A stretch of 64,000 nucleotides of DNA from Paralichthys olivaceus (Eukaryota; Chordata; Actinopteri; Pleuronectiformes; Paralichthyidae). This document shows, piece after piece, positions 10,645 to 24,200 of this stretch (position 1 is the first letter of the stretch; every line of letters starts with the position of its first letter). The stretch is from positions 14,494,316 to 14,558,315 of the forward strand of contig NC_091098.1 of the NCBI RefSeq assembly GCF_024713975.1, given 5' to 3'. The notes below the pieces were generated by a model. It had not been told where the DNA came from. It was given only the letters and a program-made list of their open reading frames with translations, and ran no database searches. Both the position numbers and the translations under genes were made by a program.

Positions 10645-13412
10645 CTAATACATGTCTTTGTAGATCTCCTGTAGTAAAGGGTGGAGCGAGGTCTCAGACT
10701 CAGTCTTTTTAATCTTTTGGACAAGCAGAGCGTTCTCAGTAACCAGCTGACGGAGGTCGGCCATCTTCTGCAGCAGCTTGGGGAAGAGGTAGACGGAGTC
10801 AGAGTGGTTTGCTTGGAGATGGAGGTCCAGAGCCTGGAGGATGTTGTCCTGACTCTGCTCCACTTGCTTCACGTTCATTAGCCCGGGACGATCTGAAAGA
10901 ATGAGACAGGACCAAAAAAGAGCTCACGATGATGAACACAATCATTAAGTCCTTACACCGGTTTCACAATCATACTGACCAACGTATGAATGTATGATGG
11001 AAAACCACTACAGACAATATGGCCCAGAATTATTTATGATATCACATTTTGCAGTAGTAGTATACTGGATCACAAGAATTCATAATGATAAAATAAATTG
11101 AATTCATAAAAGCTTAAGGTTTTAACTAGGATCTTTGACACAAGACTAAAAAATGAAAACTATTTGCTAAAACTCCACAAGAATGATTTTTACCTGTTTA
11201 CCTGCTCAATTCTGAGCCTTTTAAAACTTTTGAAGACCTGCAGATATCCTGAATATAACAAGCCAATATGACAGAGGAAAACCCTTCAGTCTTACCTCCA
11301 CAGAGAATAATGGCAGCAACAAACAGGGCCAGGTCACTGTCATCCAGCTCCAGAGCATTAAATTTGACAGCAAACTCAAATTTGGGCTCCATGATCTCAC
11401 TGAAGGGCTTTCTTAGGCTTCGCAGGAACTCCCTGGTGACGAAGCCTTTACCGTTGGCCACCAACAGTCCATCTTTGTTCATGAGAGACGGCAACATGGC
11501 AAAAATAGCCTCATGCACACCATACTTCAGCAAAGTCACCTGCAGAAAGTTCACACAAAAGGACACATTGGCATATTCTGAAGTAGTCACATTCAAATGA
11601 AGTTAGTGTATTGCACTGAGGAGGAGGGGACTCACCTGGTCATTAAGGAAGAGGTCCACAAACCCTGGAATGGACTTGGCAAACTCAGTGAGCTCTCGCA
11701 CAGTCTCCACCGTAGTACACTGACAGCGGTAGAACACATGGACCCCAATCTCCTTGGTCAGGGGCGCACCTGGAAGTAACTGGCTCCACACCAAACCACT
11801 TTCTGCCTTCCAGAGTGTGTCCACATCGTAGATCACAAATGGCTGAAAGGTCGGCAAATACACATATTTTTTTAATTAACATCTGTAACTACTTAGGCTT
11901 AGAGCTAGAGTTAACTTGGTATGCTATCTGGAAGTGTAGGGTAACTCGGATTATCCCAGTACATAATTGGAATATGTATTAACAAGTACTTTGTAGTTAT
12001 ACTGAGAGTTAATCATATTAAATTTGTAGAACCAGCCCAGCCACATCAGATTGGAAGTTTAAGACTGGAATGTACCGAGGTGCTGCTGGTTTTGCCTGTC
12101 AGGATGCTGCGGGCCCTCTTCTTGGTCATACTGAGGTTCTTCAGGTAGGCTGCATTGACTTGTTTGGCCAAGGTCTTCAGGTCAGAGCCACCTGGTTTGC
12201 TAACATTCACTTCCTCTGCAAGCAGGCCAGCCACCAGCTTCTTCCTCTCCGCCTCAGGCATACGTCCGTATCGGATCGCTGAGCAAACACACACACATGC
12301 TGGTTTTATTTTGAGGGAATGTTTCAGGAGTGTCTTTCTTTTGTGCATATAAATGTTGGTTGAATTCTTGTGAATTTCCCATCACCTAAACAAGACCAGG
12401 GAAACTCAAGACCAAACTGTCAACCAACTGCCTGCACACAATTCACGTGACATAAAACTTTTTAAAGCCCAAGTCAAATCAGATCATAACATTTTCTTGG
12501 ATTTGTAAAAGATGGATCAATAAATTGTCCTTGATTCATGAAGTTAACTTGATAAAAACTTTTTGCTCTCACCATCATGGGACATTCCCAAAGACAGGCA
12601 CTTCTGGAAGCGACAATATTGGCACTTGTTGCGGTTCTTCTTTAGAATCTTGCAGGAACGCTCACAGCGATCGTATTCTAGTTTCATCCTCACAGTTCGC
12701 CGGAAAAAGCCCTGAGTGAGAAACAACTCAACTGGTTTAGCCACTGATATCGGACAAAAACTTGCATTATCACAATTTATAACCTCATAAAGCTATTCTG
12801 ACCTGATACACAAACTGCTTTACCTTGCAACCCTCACAGGCGTGTACGCCATAGTGGAAGCCAGAGGCCTTGTCCCCACAGACCTTACACTCCACGCTGA
12901 TCCCTGACCCTGTGTTGTCTTCGCGTCCAAGACGCAGCTGCTCTGACAGCGAGGGTGACGAGGTATGGGACAGGTCTGAATGAAAAAGAGCATCAATATT
13001 AAGGCTTAAAAAATGACATGTAATCAAAATATGTCATGTTCCAGTTTAATGCATGCCCCAAAAAAGTCTTACCTGTGTAGCTGGACGCTGCACTGCTGTT
13101 TTGCTTGCTATGATTGTTCTCTTCCTGATCGAGAGGCTCCTTCTCTCTGCTCTTCTGGTCCCCTTTCAGGCCTTTAGAGATGGGGACTACCTCCTTCTCC
13201 TCCCTGTCCTCCTCATCCTCACTTTCCCTGGCCTTCAACTCTTGGACGTCTGTCAGCTTCGACAAACTTGTCCCCCCACAGCTCTCCCAAGCACCAGGCT
13301 CTCTCTTCGGTGACATTCTCCTGACATCGGCAGCGTCCTGGGGGGATTTGGGCTCGCAGTAACCGTTCACCCCGTCATGCTGCCCGGTAACAGTTTGCTG
13401 AAACTCTTCCAT
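10645..13412 (-). CDS. ppard: Peroxisome proliferator-activated receptor delta (NR1C2)
   Basis: Ligand-activated nuclear receptor that heterodimerises with RXR and controls fatty-acid oxidation genes. Coding exons: 13412-13073, 12975-12824, 12711-12573, 12278-12076, 11842-11636, 11539-11296 and 10892-10645; total 510 aa with all phases consistent. Residues 1-140 form an acidic, Ser/Lys-rich A/B region. The DNA-binding domain starts at Cys143 ([20 protein letters not shown]) with P-box CEGCKGFFRR; the second finger is [18 protein letters not shown]. The ligand-binding domain begins near [14 protein letters not shown], contains [20 protein letters not shown], and ends with the AF-2 helix [12 protein letters not shown], identical to my recollection of human PPARD. 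The PFVI.D.DTLW segment and the absence of the PPARG N-terminus favour delta over alpha or gamma. Exon boundaries match the conserved PPAR pattern, with each zinc finger on its own exon. The 5' UTR continues to 13471 before the first intron. Confidence 0.97.
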
Positions 13413-14034
13413 GATTCCTGTTGAAGCTGACTCAGCGGCTCCCCTCTTGTCACGTTGCCATCATAGCTCCACTAATAAAGAGTACATACATTTGTTTTAA
13501 ACCAGCGATATTAAATTAACAAAAACAACTGCTGAGTTTTATCACTTGTAAAACGATGAAAATAGTGAATTTACTAATGTTTGGCATTCTCTTTATTTAT
13601 GTGACCTGTCCCATATCAGTCAAGTACTCCTAGTTGCATTTGAGGAGCCAGGGGATGTTCTCGATAGTAATAGGCTTATGACATGATACTCACTTGCTCT
13701 GGATTAACCATGAGGCAAGCGCTACAGACAAGCATGGGTGTCTGACCATAAGAACCCTGAACTAGGCAAACTTCCAACATCTTATTGATCCAGGTTGTGT
13801 GATGTGAAAAATAACCTGTGTTGTGGTATTATGTCATTTCAAATTATAAGCTTGATATATATCATGATGTAGTACATTTTCTGGAATATCTGTCAATAAA
13901 TTGCATTAAAAAATACAATAAAGCCAATAGATTCACAACCTGCTCATTGATTTATATGCATTCTGTGCAATACCTAACTACTTTTCTACTTTAAAGTATT
14001 TATTAGTCTCATATTTATTGGTTGTGTCTGTTGT

Positions 14035-14140
14035 TGGATTTTGAACTTGTTTGCACTTTTGTCAGAGGTTGCACCTCTAAGTTTGCTGTAGTTCTTTCTC
14101 TTGTACAATGACAGTAAAGGCTTTTTTGTATTCTACTATA
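14035..14140 (+). mobile_element. LINE-type 3' tail fragment
   Basis: The sequence GTTGCACCTCTAAGTTTGCT followed by TTGTACAATGACAGTAAAGG resembles the 3' tails of L2/Rex-like teleost LINEs (usually ...CAATGACAATAAAGGC...). About 100 bases only, in the 5' UTR intron region of ppard. Family assignment is from memory. Confidence 0.5.
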
Positions 14141-14713
14141 ACCTGTTGTACCCGCTCACTGTGCACAATGCATACGCAATACGTCCATGTATATTAAACT
14201 TCACTTCAGATGAAAATTATATTGCAATGATTATTGATATTATTTTATTGCCCTGCTCTACTAGAAACACTGATTTAATTAGGCATTGCATTTAAAACTT
14301 GTACAATCTCTTGTAAGAGAAATAATTTATCTCACAACAAAGTTTTTGGTTCAGTAAAATAAAGCAATTTATACAATCGACAAACAAATATCCGCATAAC
14401 AGCCTCACCAAGTTTCTAATCACCAAACTTTAAAAAATTGGCCACAAATAAGAGCCACAGTTCTAATAAAATACAAAGATACGACAGAAGATTCCCACCC
14501 TGACCATTATTACAGTGTGTCCTCCACTATCTGATAAAGTAAACTTTGTGTCCTGTGCAGCTTGCAGACATCTGTATTATTGTTTGCCTCAGCTCCATGG
14601 TAGGGTGAACTGTGTACTTGTGAGTGCTTTAAGGGGACAGTGTGCTTGCACTGTGTACACACTGAGCGCTGTTGATCGCTGGTGGAGGAAAGGGCTTTGG
14701 GGGTGGGGGTAAC

Positions 14714-14763
14714 TTTTTTTTTTTTTTTTTTTTTGCCCCGGGCCCCCCTAGCGGATTAATCCG
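14714..14763. repeat. Poly(T)21 tract followed by GC-rich spacer and a 12-bp palindrome
   Basis: Twenty-one T residues at 14714-14734, then GCCCCGGGCCCCCC, then the perfect palindrome CGGATTAATCCG at 14752-14763. On the minus strand the A run would follow GGCCCGGGGC, as in a retroposed tail, but no SINE body was recognised. The palindrome contains two overlapping inverted TAATCC sites, a K50-homeodomain (Otx/Pitx) type motif; function is not established. Confidence 0.6.
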
Positions 14764-15099
14764 TCCATGAATGTAGCTGTGCTCTGGCAAACATCCACAG
14801 TAGTTCCACGAACAGATTCATTATTAAAGCTTTCAGGATCGATAGAGCCACGATGGACCACAGAGGAGGACAAACTAAACTGTGTTTCCTACATGAAGGG
14901 GGGAAGAGAAGGAAGAGAACCGTTGAGGTTTGGGACTGTTGGGACTTGTCATCCAGCAGACAACCTGTCACACTGGTTCTAGGAGAAATGTGCGAACATT
15001 ACAGTGAATTTAATGAAGCACCATAACTTCATACAAGCGGAGAAATGGGGGGGCAGTTGAGTTACAGACGCGACTGAAGTCAAACTTTTCCACCGACTG

Positions 15100-15565
15100 T
15101 GAAAACAACACGATCCGTTTTAAAGCGTGTGACTCCGCCGTCGAGGAGTGCGGCGCGGCTAGCTCACTGTGCTAGTTAGCCACTAACCTTGGATGTTGAC
15201 TACCACTAGCTGTTAGCGTGGCTGACCCACATTCCCCCTTAATACACGTTAGCGGGCTCACCAGGTTAGCTTACCTCTCCCTGTAGTGCCGGGGGTTCAG
15301 AAGGGTTTTCGCTGGGGTGAAACTGCCGGTGGGCTAAAACGGACGAGTCTTCCGAGTGGCCGGGCCAGGTCCACGATCGATCGGCTGTTGACAAGTTGGA
15401 AAGAAGTAGCCAGCGGGAGTGAGGGAGCTAGCGGCGGGGAGCTAATCAGCTAGCCCGAGTGCTAACATAAACTTACAGCGATCCCCGGGCCTTCACGGAC
15501 AGGCCGAGCTGACACATCGCCGAGCCCCGGGGGAGGGAGACACAGTCCGGGCAGTTGAGCTGGCT
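15100..15565 (-). promoter_or_regulatory. ppard: CpG-rich ppard promoter with two candidate non-coding first exons
   Basis: GC- and CpG-rich block 1.6-2.1 kb upstream of the first ppard coding exon. Two good minus-strand splice donors lie within it: GTAAGC after base 15275 and GTAAGT after base 15477, so alternative untranslated first exons are likely. A third weaker donor (CAA|GTGAGT) is near 13691. Exon starts cannot be fixed from sequence alone. Confidence 0.5.
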
Positions 15566-16420
15566 TCCATAGCACATACACATTGGTATAGTTGACTGAT
15601 AATCCCCCTGCGAATCCTAGTTTTGCCTGACTCTGCTCTGCTCAGCCTCACTGCCCCCTCTCCTCCTCCTCGTCACATGCCAGGACACAGCGCCCCCCCG
15701 TCCACACACAACCTCAAAACCCCAGCACAACAAACCCAGAGCCCCCATACAGCAGCTCTCTGGCTGAGGACTCAAGGTCTCTGTAGTTTTTCTGGATGTA
15801 TTTTTTTTTTACTCTTTTCCTCAACAGCATAAAACTAGAAATCACATTTATATAACTTCACAATTCACCCTGTGCAGTAACATGTATATATCAACCTCCA
15901 GCTATTCTTAAAATAGGCTAAAAGTGAGCTGCGCAGCTCTGTAGAGAACCCCACTGTCTATATAACTTATTGCATGATCAATTCAATATTGTTTTCTTCA
16001 CTCTTCCACATTTGCACCACTTGTATCTTTGTAAACAACCTTCAAGAGCTGTTATTTATATGTATATGGACACATGCATTGGCCATTTATTGTAGTATTT
16101 ATTCATACTTATTTTTCTCCTACTTGCTTGCCCCTCATATATTTATCTTTACTTATCATCATTCAGCTTTGTTGTCCTTGTCAATGTTCAGTAGTATCTT
16201 GCTGGACATTGTTATTGATACTGTGTGTGAGTACACTGAGATGTTCTTTGTGTGTGCAAATATACAGACTATGTCAATACAGCTGATTGTGATTCTGAAG
16301 TACGAGGCCGACCACTGACAGAAGGAAAAATCTGCTCCATGCTCACATGCAGCTTCAATTTATGTTTATTTATTTAAAACACACAATTTTTAACATGCGC
16401 ACTCACGTCCAACATAAATG
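15566..16420. other. Intergenic DNA between ppard and def6, with a LINE-tail remnant near 16300
   Basis: No gene seen. Around 16225-16305 the sequence GTGTGTGCAAATATACAGAC followed by ATACAGCTGATTGTGATTCT resembles the AATAAAGCTGATTCTGATTC tail of fish LINEs. The remainder (15840-16220) is AT-rich with no recognisable feature. Confidence 0.4.
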
Positions 16421-16939
16421 TGCCTGATTTAGTCACGTAGGCTGGTTTTCATCTGCAGTTCCTGACAGGTTACTGGTAAAAAATTACAAATAACATACAG
16501 AGGCATGTATAAAAACATAGAAGTGCAGCCTCAGTGAGCCAAGCCTGCCAAGTGTAAACCATGGGAATGAGTCGTGGTAAGTAGAGTCATCTGTAATTAG
16601 ATTTTTATATCAGACTGACATATCTCAGCATAAATCAGCACTCTCAACATTATGTCATTACTGGGGGAAGTTTTCACTGAGAGTTTAACAACGTTACTGA
16701 ACATTACATCATGAATCAGAGGCCACTTCAATCTAATGTGGACCAGTATTGCAGCCCTGACAAAACATCTGTCTTTACCAAGTTTACAATGTTTCCCTTT
16801 TATTTATGTGGTCAGTAATGTGTACATTTACATTGATGTTCATTACATTGTTGTTAAATTTGGTCTTGCATTTTACAAAATTAAAGTGAGTTTAGATGTA
16901 ATAATTAAACAACTACTACTACTACTAGTACTAATAATA

Positions 16940-17115
16940 ATAATATAGCTTTTTTATACAGCACCTTTCTTAGCAATGTTACAAAGTGCTTAACTAGAAG
17001 AAATACAATTATATTATAAAAATATAAAATTAAAAACAAGACAAGGCAGTACAAATTAATAAAAACAAAACCACATTAAAACAGTATAAACAAATGAAGT
17101 AAATGCAAGTTAAAC
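16940..17115 (+). repeat. Dispersed repeat fragment sharing a module with 62768-62960
   Basis: Reads TATACAGCACCTTTCTTAGC, then GTTACAAAGTGCTTAAC, then an A-rich tail with AAAACAAGAC and AATAAAAACAAAACC. The segment at 62768-62960 has the same order (TATATAGCGCCTTTCAAAAC, CTGTTACAACG, A-rich tail). Probably a SINE/LINE-tail type element; exact family not determined. From 16421 to 16939 and from 17116 to 17800 nothing distinctive was seen. Confidence 0.45.
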
Positions 17116-17799
17116 ATTCACTGAAACTTTCAGAAGGAGAAACATTGAGAAAAGAAGGGTCATCCACCGATATCCCTAGTTTACACTCTGAGATAAGACT
17201 CAGTCTTTTTCTCTTGACAGTAGTATAGCTGTATATCTATATAGCTTCCTTACATTTGTGTTTTTATAATTAATTTTTATTTACTGGCTAATACCTATTT
17301 CTCTTTGTGAAACTTTAAAAAATTTAATGAATATAACGTTTTTTAAGAAAGTGATTATCTTGAATAAGAAAAATAAAGATTGATAATACTGAGAGATATA
17401 GAACAATACTGCTTTTTAAAAAAAAAGGTATGGCTAATAACCATCCTTCCAGTCTATATGCAGTTTGTGCTGTCTGTCAGGGGATGTCTCTGTTCTCTCG
17501 TATGTGTTTCACCATTTAGAGGCGACACGTTAGTCAGTGATGACACATTTCAACTGAATCAATGACGACTCAAATTCAAAGTAAAGCAGATATGCGGTTT
17601 GCTCATTCAGAATTATAGGCTTCAAATATTTCCACAGTGTTTCTTTGAAACTGATGTAATGACTGTTCGATGATTCATACAATCCCTTAACAATACTTCA
17701 TTTATTTCATGTCATTTCTTGTAATGTATGCAATGTCATGAAAGTGATTTTTTACAGTGTATTGAGTTGCACGTCACACATCATTAAATCAAGGGAAGA

Positions 17800-18268
17800 T
17801 CACAGCAGAAATCTGGTTATGGCATTAATTCACTCTTTTATTTACACTTATGTTAAAACAGTTGAAGCAGGAAGTTCAACTAGAGTTTCTCTCTTCCCCC
17901 CTCTTTCTTTCTCTTTCCTGTTTTATGAGGAGCGATACTTATTGACTGAAACTCATAATATTGAGCCAACGTTTCACTAATATAAGGAAAAGCGTCAAAA
18001 AGGCGAACCAAACCACACAGGTCGCATTAGATGAGTTGTGAGTGTTGCAAAATTTAACGTCTCACTAAAATGTTTGAAGCAATGAAATGAGGTCAGTAAA
18101 TTTGACATTTAATTGTAGTTCTCTAAATTCGGTTTTAAGTGTAAATGTCTCAAAGTTTTCATATGTTATATATTATATTAGACAACCCTCAGCCTCTTGC
18201 CCCTCTTTCAGAAACCCTCACAGTGTGACCAGATGTGAGCTGAGCAGCCTCTCTCTGATTCATGTTTT
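17800..18268 (-). other. def6: Probable def6 3' UTR
   Basis: Follows the def6 TGA (18271-18269). A minus-strand AATAAA at 17842-17837 is a plausible poly(A) signal, giving a UTR of roughly 450 bases. No open frame of note. Confidence 0.4.
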
Positions 18269-21200
18269 TCAAGGGATGTCCATGTCTCCATTAGAGGTAT
18301 GGGAGTGGCGTTTTTCTAGATCACACCCAGCTCTGTTGTCAACGTTTTCTTTGCTCTCTTCGTCCTGACCTTCTGAATCCGATCTCCTTCTGAGACGCAG
18401 CCCGGGATCTCTCTGCGTCGGGATCTGGAATGCTGAGAAAGAGCTTCCTAACGACGGCCTTTTCTCTAAAAACAAGGAGAGTGACAGCGAAACATGTTAG
18501 AAAAGCTTTACAGAGGAAAAATGAAATCAGATGTAAGTCTGTGACTTGGCAAGTGGCAAGAAAATGGCTGCTCTCTATCCCCCTTTCACAACTCTATCCT
18601 ACCCACCCTATCAATAATGGCGATAGTGCCCAATAGTACAGGAGGGCATAAAATCTAAAAATAACACATTTTGTCCCTTGTGAGACAGAGAAAGACAGTA
18701 GAATATTCACAAACAAATGCAGATGGGACACGTACCTCCTGGTCCGATTGGCCGCATCAGTCTGTTCATCTGGACATTCCAGTGTTTGACGTTGGTGCTC
18801 GCCTGGCGAAGTTTCCTCTGTGCAGCCTGTTGGAAAAAAAACTCTGTTTCATAAGAGCAAGCTGACATCTCCTCCAAGAAATAAGCTAAAAGAGATAAAT
18901 GTAGTTCTTCTTATTACCAGGCAATCAGCGAGGTTTCTGTTTTTTCGCTTACCACTACATCCTGGTCAACCCTGTGCCGGTTGGCGCGGACCTCTTCCAG
19001 CTGCCTCTGCGCCTCCTCCAGTGCTTGAGATTTGGCCTCCATTTCCTGCCTGAGCTCCTGCTTCTCCCTCTGCGTCTTCAGAATGTACTCCTCCTGTTCC
19101 TCCTGCAGGTTCATCAGTGCCTTCATTTTATCCTCCTCCTCAGCCAGTAATCTGGACACAACAGAACAAGACATATTTTCAAGAATTTATAATTGACACC
19201 AAGCTGTTTAATATATTAATATAATGTTTCAGGCAGAGTGAGAGAAGATGCACAGGACCTGGTGTTTGGCAGATTTATGGGATACATTTCTCAGAGTGAT
19301 AAACAGCAACATATCAGATCTGACTGATGACAACATTTAACAACTTCCTCTATTAACATCTCAACTTCCTCATGACCACAAATGAACATGCATTTTTTAA
19401 GCTGAGCTGAAGATCCAATATCTGCACACTTGACTTCCTACTGACAGCTCATACCTCATTGTTTTCAAGCTCGAAACCTAAACATGTGACTTCTTATCGT
19501 GCTGTGAAAGTGTTTGGCATGACAGCTTCACTCTACCCTGCTTGAGCATAGCGGAAGGCCTCCTCATCCAGCCTGGCCTTGATCTCCTGCTGCAGCGCCT
19601 CTTCCAAACGCTTCTGCATCTCCTCCAGCTCCACGATTCTCTTCCTCTGCCTCTCGGCCTCCTCCTCTTTCAGAGCCATCTCTGCCTGCATACTGACCCG
19701 GGCCTTGAGACAAAGAAAGATGACTATTCACATATTTCTTCATCTGAATTCAAATTCTTTAATTGTCCTTCTTTGCCCCCACACTCACCTCCTCAGCCTC
19801 TCGCAGCTGGACCTCCAGGGCCTGCTGGAGCTGCTCATGCTGCTGGCGCCTTCTCTGCTCGTCCTGCTCCAGGAGGGCCTGAGCCTGCTTTTGCGCCTCC
19901 TTCAGAAGTTCCAGCTCCTCCAGCTTACGCTCCCGTTCCTCCTGCAGGGCCCGTAGCCTCTGCAGCTCCTCCTCTTTAGACTGTTGTCTCCTCTCACGCT
20001 GCTCACGCTGTTCGCGCCTTTTCAGCTTCAGGTCTTTGTGGAGGGACTTTTTCCCTTCCACATGCAGCCTGATAGCTGTTTGAATGGCTGCAGAGGAAAT
20101 AAAGTTTAATGTCATCATATCAAAGGTGGATCAGTGATTTATATCAGTGTCCTCCGACCTGTAGTCCACTCCTGTCTCTGTTTGGTGTCTGAGGCACTCA
20201 TCTCATAAGTCTTGGAGAGGGTTTTAAGACAAAACATGCACCTCTTCCCATCTCTGTCCGGCAGCACCTGTTCAACAAGGAAAACAGTCACTGTATCAAT
20301 AAATATCGTGTGATCATGTATTGATTTTTCTTTTTTACATTTTTGTGACCATTTCTTACAAAAACAGTGGTGAAGAGAAAAAAACTGTCAACTCACTGGG
20401 AAAAGGAGGTTTTTGATCCATTTTGAACGACCAAACAATATTTGATCATCGTCTACTTCCTATAATAAAGCATGATTTTAGATGATTCTTTGATTTCCCT
20501 CAGAGTAAAACATGTAGTGTGTAGCAGTGTGTGGTAAACAGGCAGAACCTAACCAGATGTTTGTTGTCAGTACTCAGTGTTGTGCCATGTGGCACTGATG
20601 GGCCAATAATTGACTTATGTGTTCACATCAAAAGCAGCAATGAGCAACCACACTAAAAAAGCTCTGAGATATGTGAGGAAACTATAACCTGCCTGGTCAG
20701 AATACATTCAGTTTTTCACTTCTGGGCTGATCTTTGGGTTATGATACCTAATATGGGAGGAGATATCAAGAGACTGTAGGAAAGTTACTGGGGTGGAGGA
20801 GTGTTCAGAAGGGGGATGTTTCACTTTGTCAAAGACAGAAGGGTCGAAGTCATCATATGAGCATTTCAGAAGTTTTTGCTTTTCAGACAAAAGTGAAACA
20901 TGAACTTGTTCCCTCCACATCTCAGTAATTTTGATACTGACTCCTCATAACTGATGGAACATGTGTCCAGGTTGTGTTTTATTTTGTGTTTTTGATTTAA
21001 GTCATGAAGACATAAACATTTCTGAAAATTCACAGGAAAAAACAATGATGAGGTCATACAGTATATAGGGAAGTCAATACATGATCTGTTTGACATCTTT
21101 CTGATTCATCTTGCAACCTCTTGGAGGAGTCCCCACCCCCAGGTTGGCAACTGCTGTCTTAAAGGAAATGGATTATACTGATATTCAGGTGATTAGAGTT

Positions 21201-24200
21201 ATGACTTGAAAATGCTCTTTCTCTCTTACTCTCCTCATACCATCTGTTGCTGCAGCTCCTCTTTTCAGCCTCTGTCTGAAATGCTTGGTTTTAGCTCCTG
21301 TGTCTTTAAGGCCCCTCCTCCTCCTTATAAAGCCCACTCCGCTCTGATTGAGCGTGTGACAGAGTTTCTAGTGTGTGTAGAAAATGTCAGCCTTTCTTCT
21401 CACTCTACCTGACTCTGTTAGTGGGCGTGCTGGACTAGCTGTTAGACGTGCATACTAACGAGAAGTTTCATGTGCAATGTTTTCTGTGGGGGAAGAAGAG
21501 CTATTTTTGTTTGACATTGGACTTTTAAACATGTGAAAAAATTCCATAGCAGGCAAGAGGAAACTGAAAAGGCAGAATATATCTCCTTTAAAGAATATAT
21601 TTTTGACCCAACCCTTTAAAACAAACGATTTTTACTTAAACTGTGCAACTTTGTCGCAATACAGCTTTTACTCAACATGTAACTGCATCCCATGCATAAT
21701 TATTTGTGCTATTTTGTAACATCTGCTGACACAACAAATGTCGGTAGACCACTGTCTACAGATATTCCTTCAGGCATTCTTGACTTCTCAAATTTTCTTT
21801 TCATTGTCTGTGATTTCGCTGTGTCATCACTGCACTGCAGTCTCATGTCGTTTTATGGGAAATGGCGTTTACCTTTCAACTTACCAAGACAATGGGATTT
21901 ATCAATATAGGAACAAAGGTGAGTTAAGCTTAAGAACATGTCTTGTTCATGAATTTAGAATTTAAATTTCTAAATAACAAATTTAAGCGAAAACTTAAGA
22001 AGATTTTGATGAATGAGTCCCATTATTAAAAGCTAAAGGCCCCTCTAGTGTTAAGTGTCAAGCTTTGAGAGATGATCATCCCCAGCTGCTTACCTCAACA
22101 CAGCAGTTCCCATCCAATGCGATGTTGCCCTGGCAGTCCTTGCGGTCCTCCCCGGTGTAGTAGGACAAGCTGCTTGGCCTTAAGGTGAACCAGCGCTCCT
22201 TCCAGTTTCTCCTCAGCTGACCTTTTTTCCACAGATAACCCTGCATGTCCAAACCAACACACACTGTTACCGCCACAGAGACGTGCCCATCAGGAACCAA
22301 AACACAATCTTCCTGTGGTAGATGGGTCACTTACCTCTTTGAGGACATCGCCAACTATTTCTCTATACGCTTCCTCTATTGCCATGCTGATTATGCTCTT
22401 GTCAATTCCTCTAGTAATTTTTCCTGAGTTCATCATCTCAAGAAAAACCCAAACAGTAATGCCACTCTGCTGCACGGAGTCCTGGGAGAAGAAGTCCTCT
22501 AATTCAACACAGTTAAACTCAATACTCATGGCCATGCACACTTTCTTGAGGAGGTACTCCACCTGAGGAGGAGAAGAAACCAAAAGTCTTGAAACTGAAA
22601 ATCAAAATGACTCAATTGAATTATCTGTGTTTGTTACATTATACTCAAGGGAAGATGTAACTAAAGATAATATCTGTTTTACTATAATCAGATTCCTCTT
22701 TGTGACACTAAATTTGAATGAATCTCATGTAATGGATTTTTATTCACTTTACTATATTTATCTATATTTGTAGAGCTTTTCACAATAAATCCCAATAAAA
22801 CCACTTTATGAGGCCCATCAAATATCTCATTCAACAATGTAATCTTTTCTATAAGGTACATTTCATTCATTTGTTTCTCCGATAAACTATAGTTACACTC
22901 CTTACATCACTGTGGTACATGTCACACCACAGTTTTCTCTGTACAAGGGTCAGCGTGTGAAGCGAAAATAAAACTGGATAATGTTTTCCTAAACCCAGCA
23001 TGATAGAAACAACTCTGCCCTTGAAATTTAGGGCTGTCTTTTGACAGCAGCTGCGAAAAACACTCGACAGGAAACCAGACAGAGTTTGCAACTCTGAATC
23101 TAGCCCACACTGCTGCACAGAAAAAATAGTGTTCCATGATGGCAAGAAACAAGGTTTCAGTCTGGGTGCACTTACAGTCCAACAACATTTCTAGGCCGTT
23201 GTTGCTGACTCCAGTCTTACAGTCAACAACAGTCCACAGCAAGTCGGAACATTCATGTGACTAAATTTAGAAACAAGCAGCAACTCTGACTTTAAGATGT
23301 GCCATAATAATAATACTATATAAGCAGATATCAGATTAGCTTTGTGATTCTAACCCCAATGAGTGCTCTTGAAGAAATTCTTTTAGATCTAAATATATCC
23401 TAGTTGAACCTACCTCATCAGGAACCATAACCAGAGGGTACTTGTCCTCAGACAGAAAGTTAAAAAGACACCAAAGTTGAAAAGCATCCCTCTCTGGCAG
23501 AACTGTTGTGCTGTTTTTGTCCGTCTGGTAGTTTTTCTTTGCCGTAAGAGTCCAACAGAGCTCGTCTACATTCTCCTTATTAAAAGATCCTTCCACAACC
23601 TAAAACAACAAAATGCGGAGACATTGTCTTTGACTACAGAGCATTAAAATTAAAATGAGAAAAAAACATGTGGGGGTGTCATTACCTTATCCAGAATGTA
23701 TTTGTTGAGATAAGGCATATAACCCTGACTGGACACAGGACCATCATCATCATCTCTGAAGTGTTCCTCCAAAGCAACAGGATCATGTGGGATACACAAG
23801 ACTGTGCACAGGTTGTGGGACAAAACCTGAGGAATCACAAAGTACAGGACACACGTATTTAAAACAGTTGCAGTGAGATACTGAATGTAAAACACAGGCA
23901 ACTGAAATTGTTTGGCAAAACAGCAGATTTCATCTTCATTTTTATTGAGCTGAAGTTTTGAATTGTCTACTGGATCATACTTTACATAATAAACAGCAAT
24001 GTTTTCACATGAATTAGTTTCACAAAATATGAAAGAAAGTTGTTCGAATAAGCAAAATATTGAAAGAAACAGCATTGAAACATTTTCAAGTAGAATATTT
24101 AAAACCCTTAAAGTCCCTCAGCCAGTTGAAGTACTTGTATAGGTTAGTGCCGCTCAAAGATGTTTACAGCTGAATAATATTGAGAGACTTTTGTTCAGAA

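Noticed and set aside
14714-14734. SINE with poly(A) tail on the minus strand
   Set aside because: No A/B box or recognisable SINE body precedes the tract, so only the homopolymer is reported.
19542-19979. Plus-strand open frames of 125-145 codons opposite def6
   Set aside because: They are antisense to def6 coiled-coil exons; Leu/Ala/Pro-rich shadows of Glu/Arg/Gln codons.
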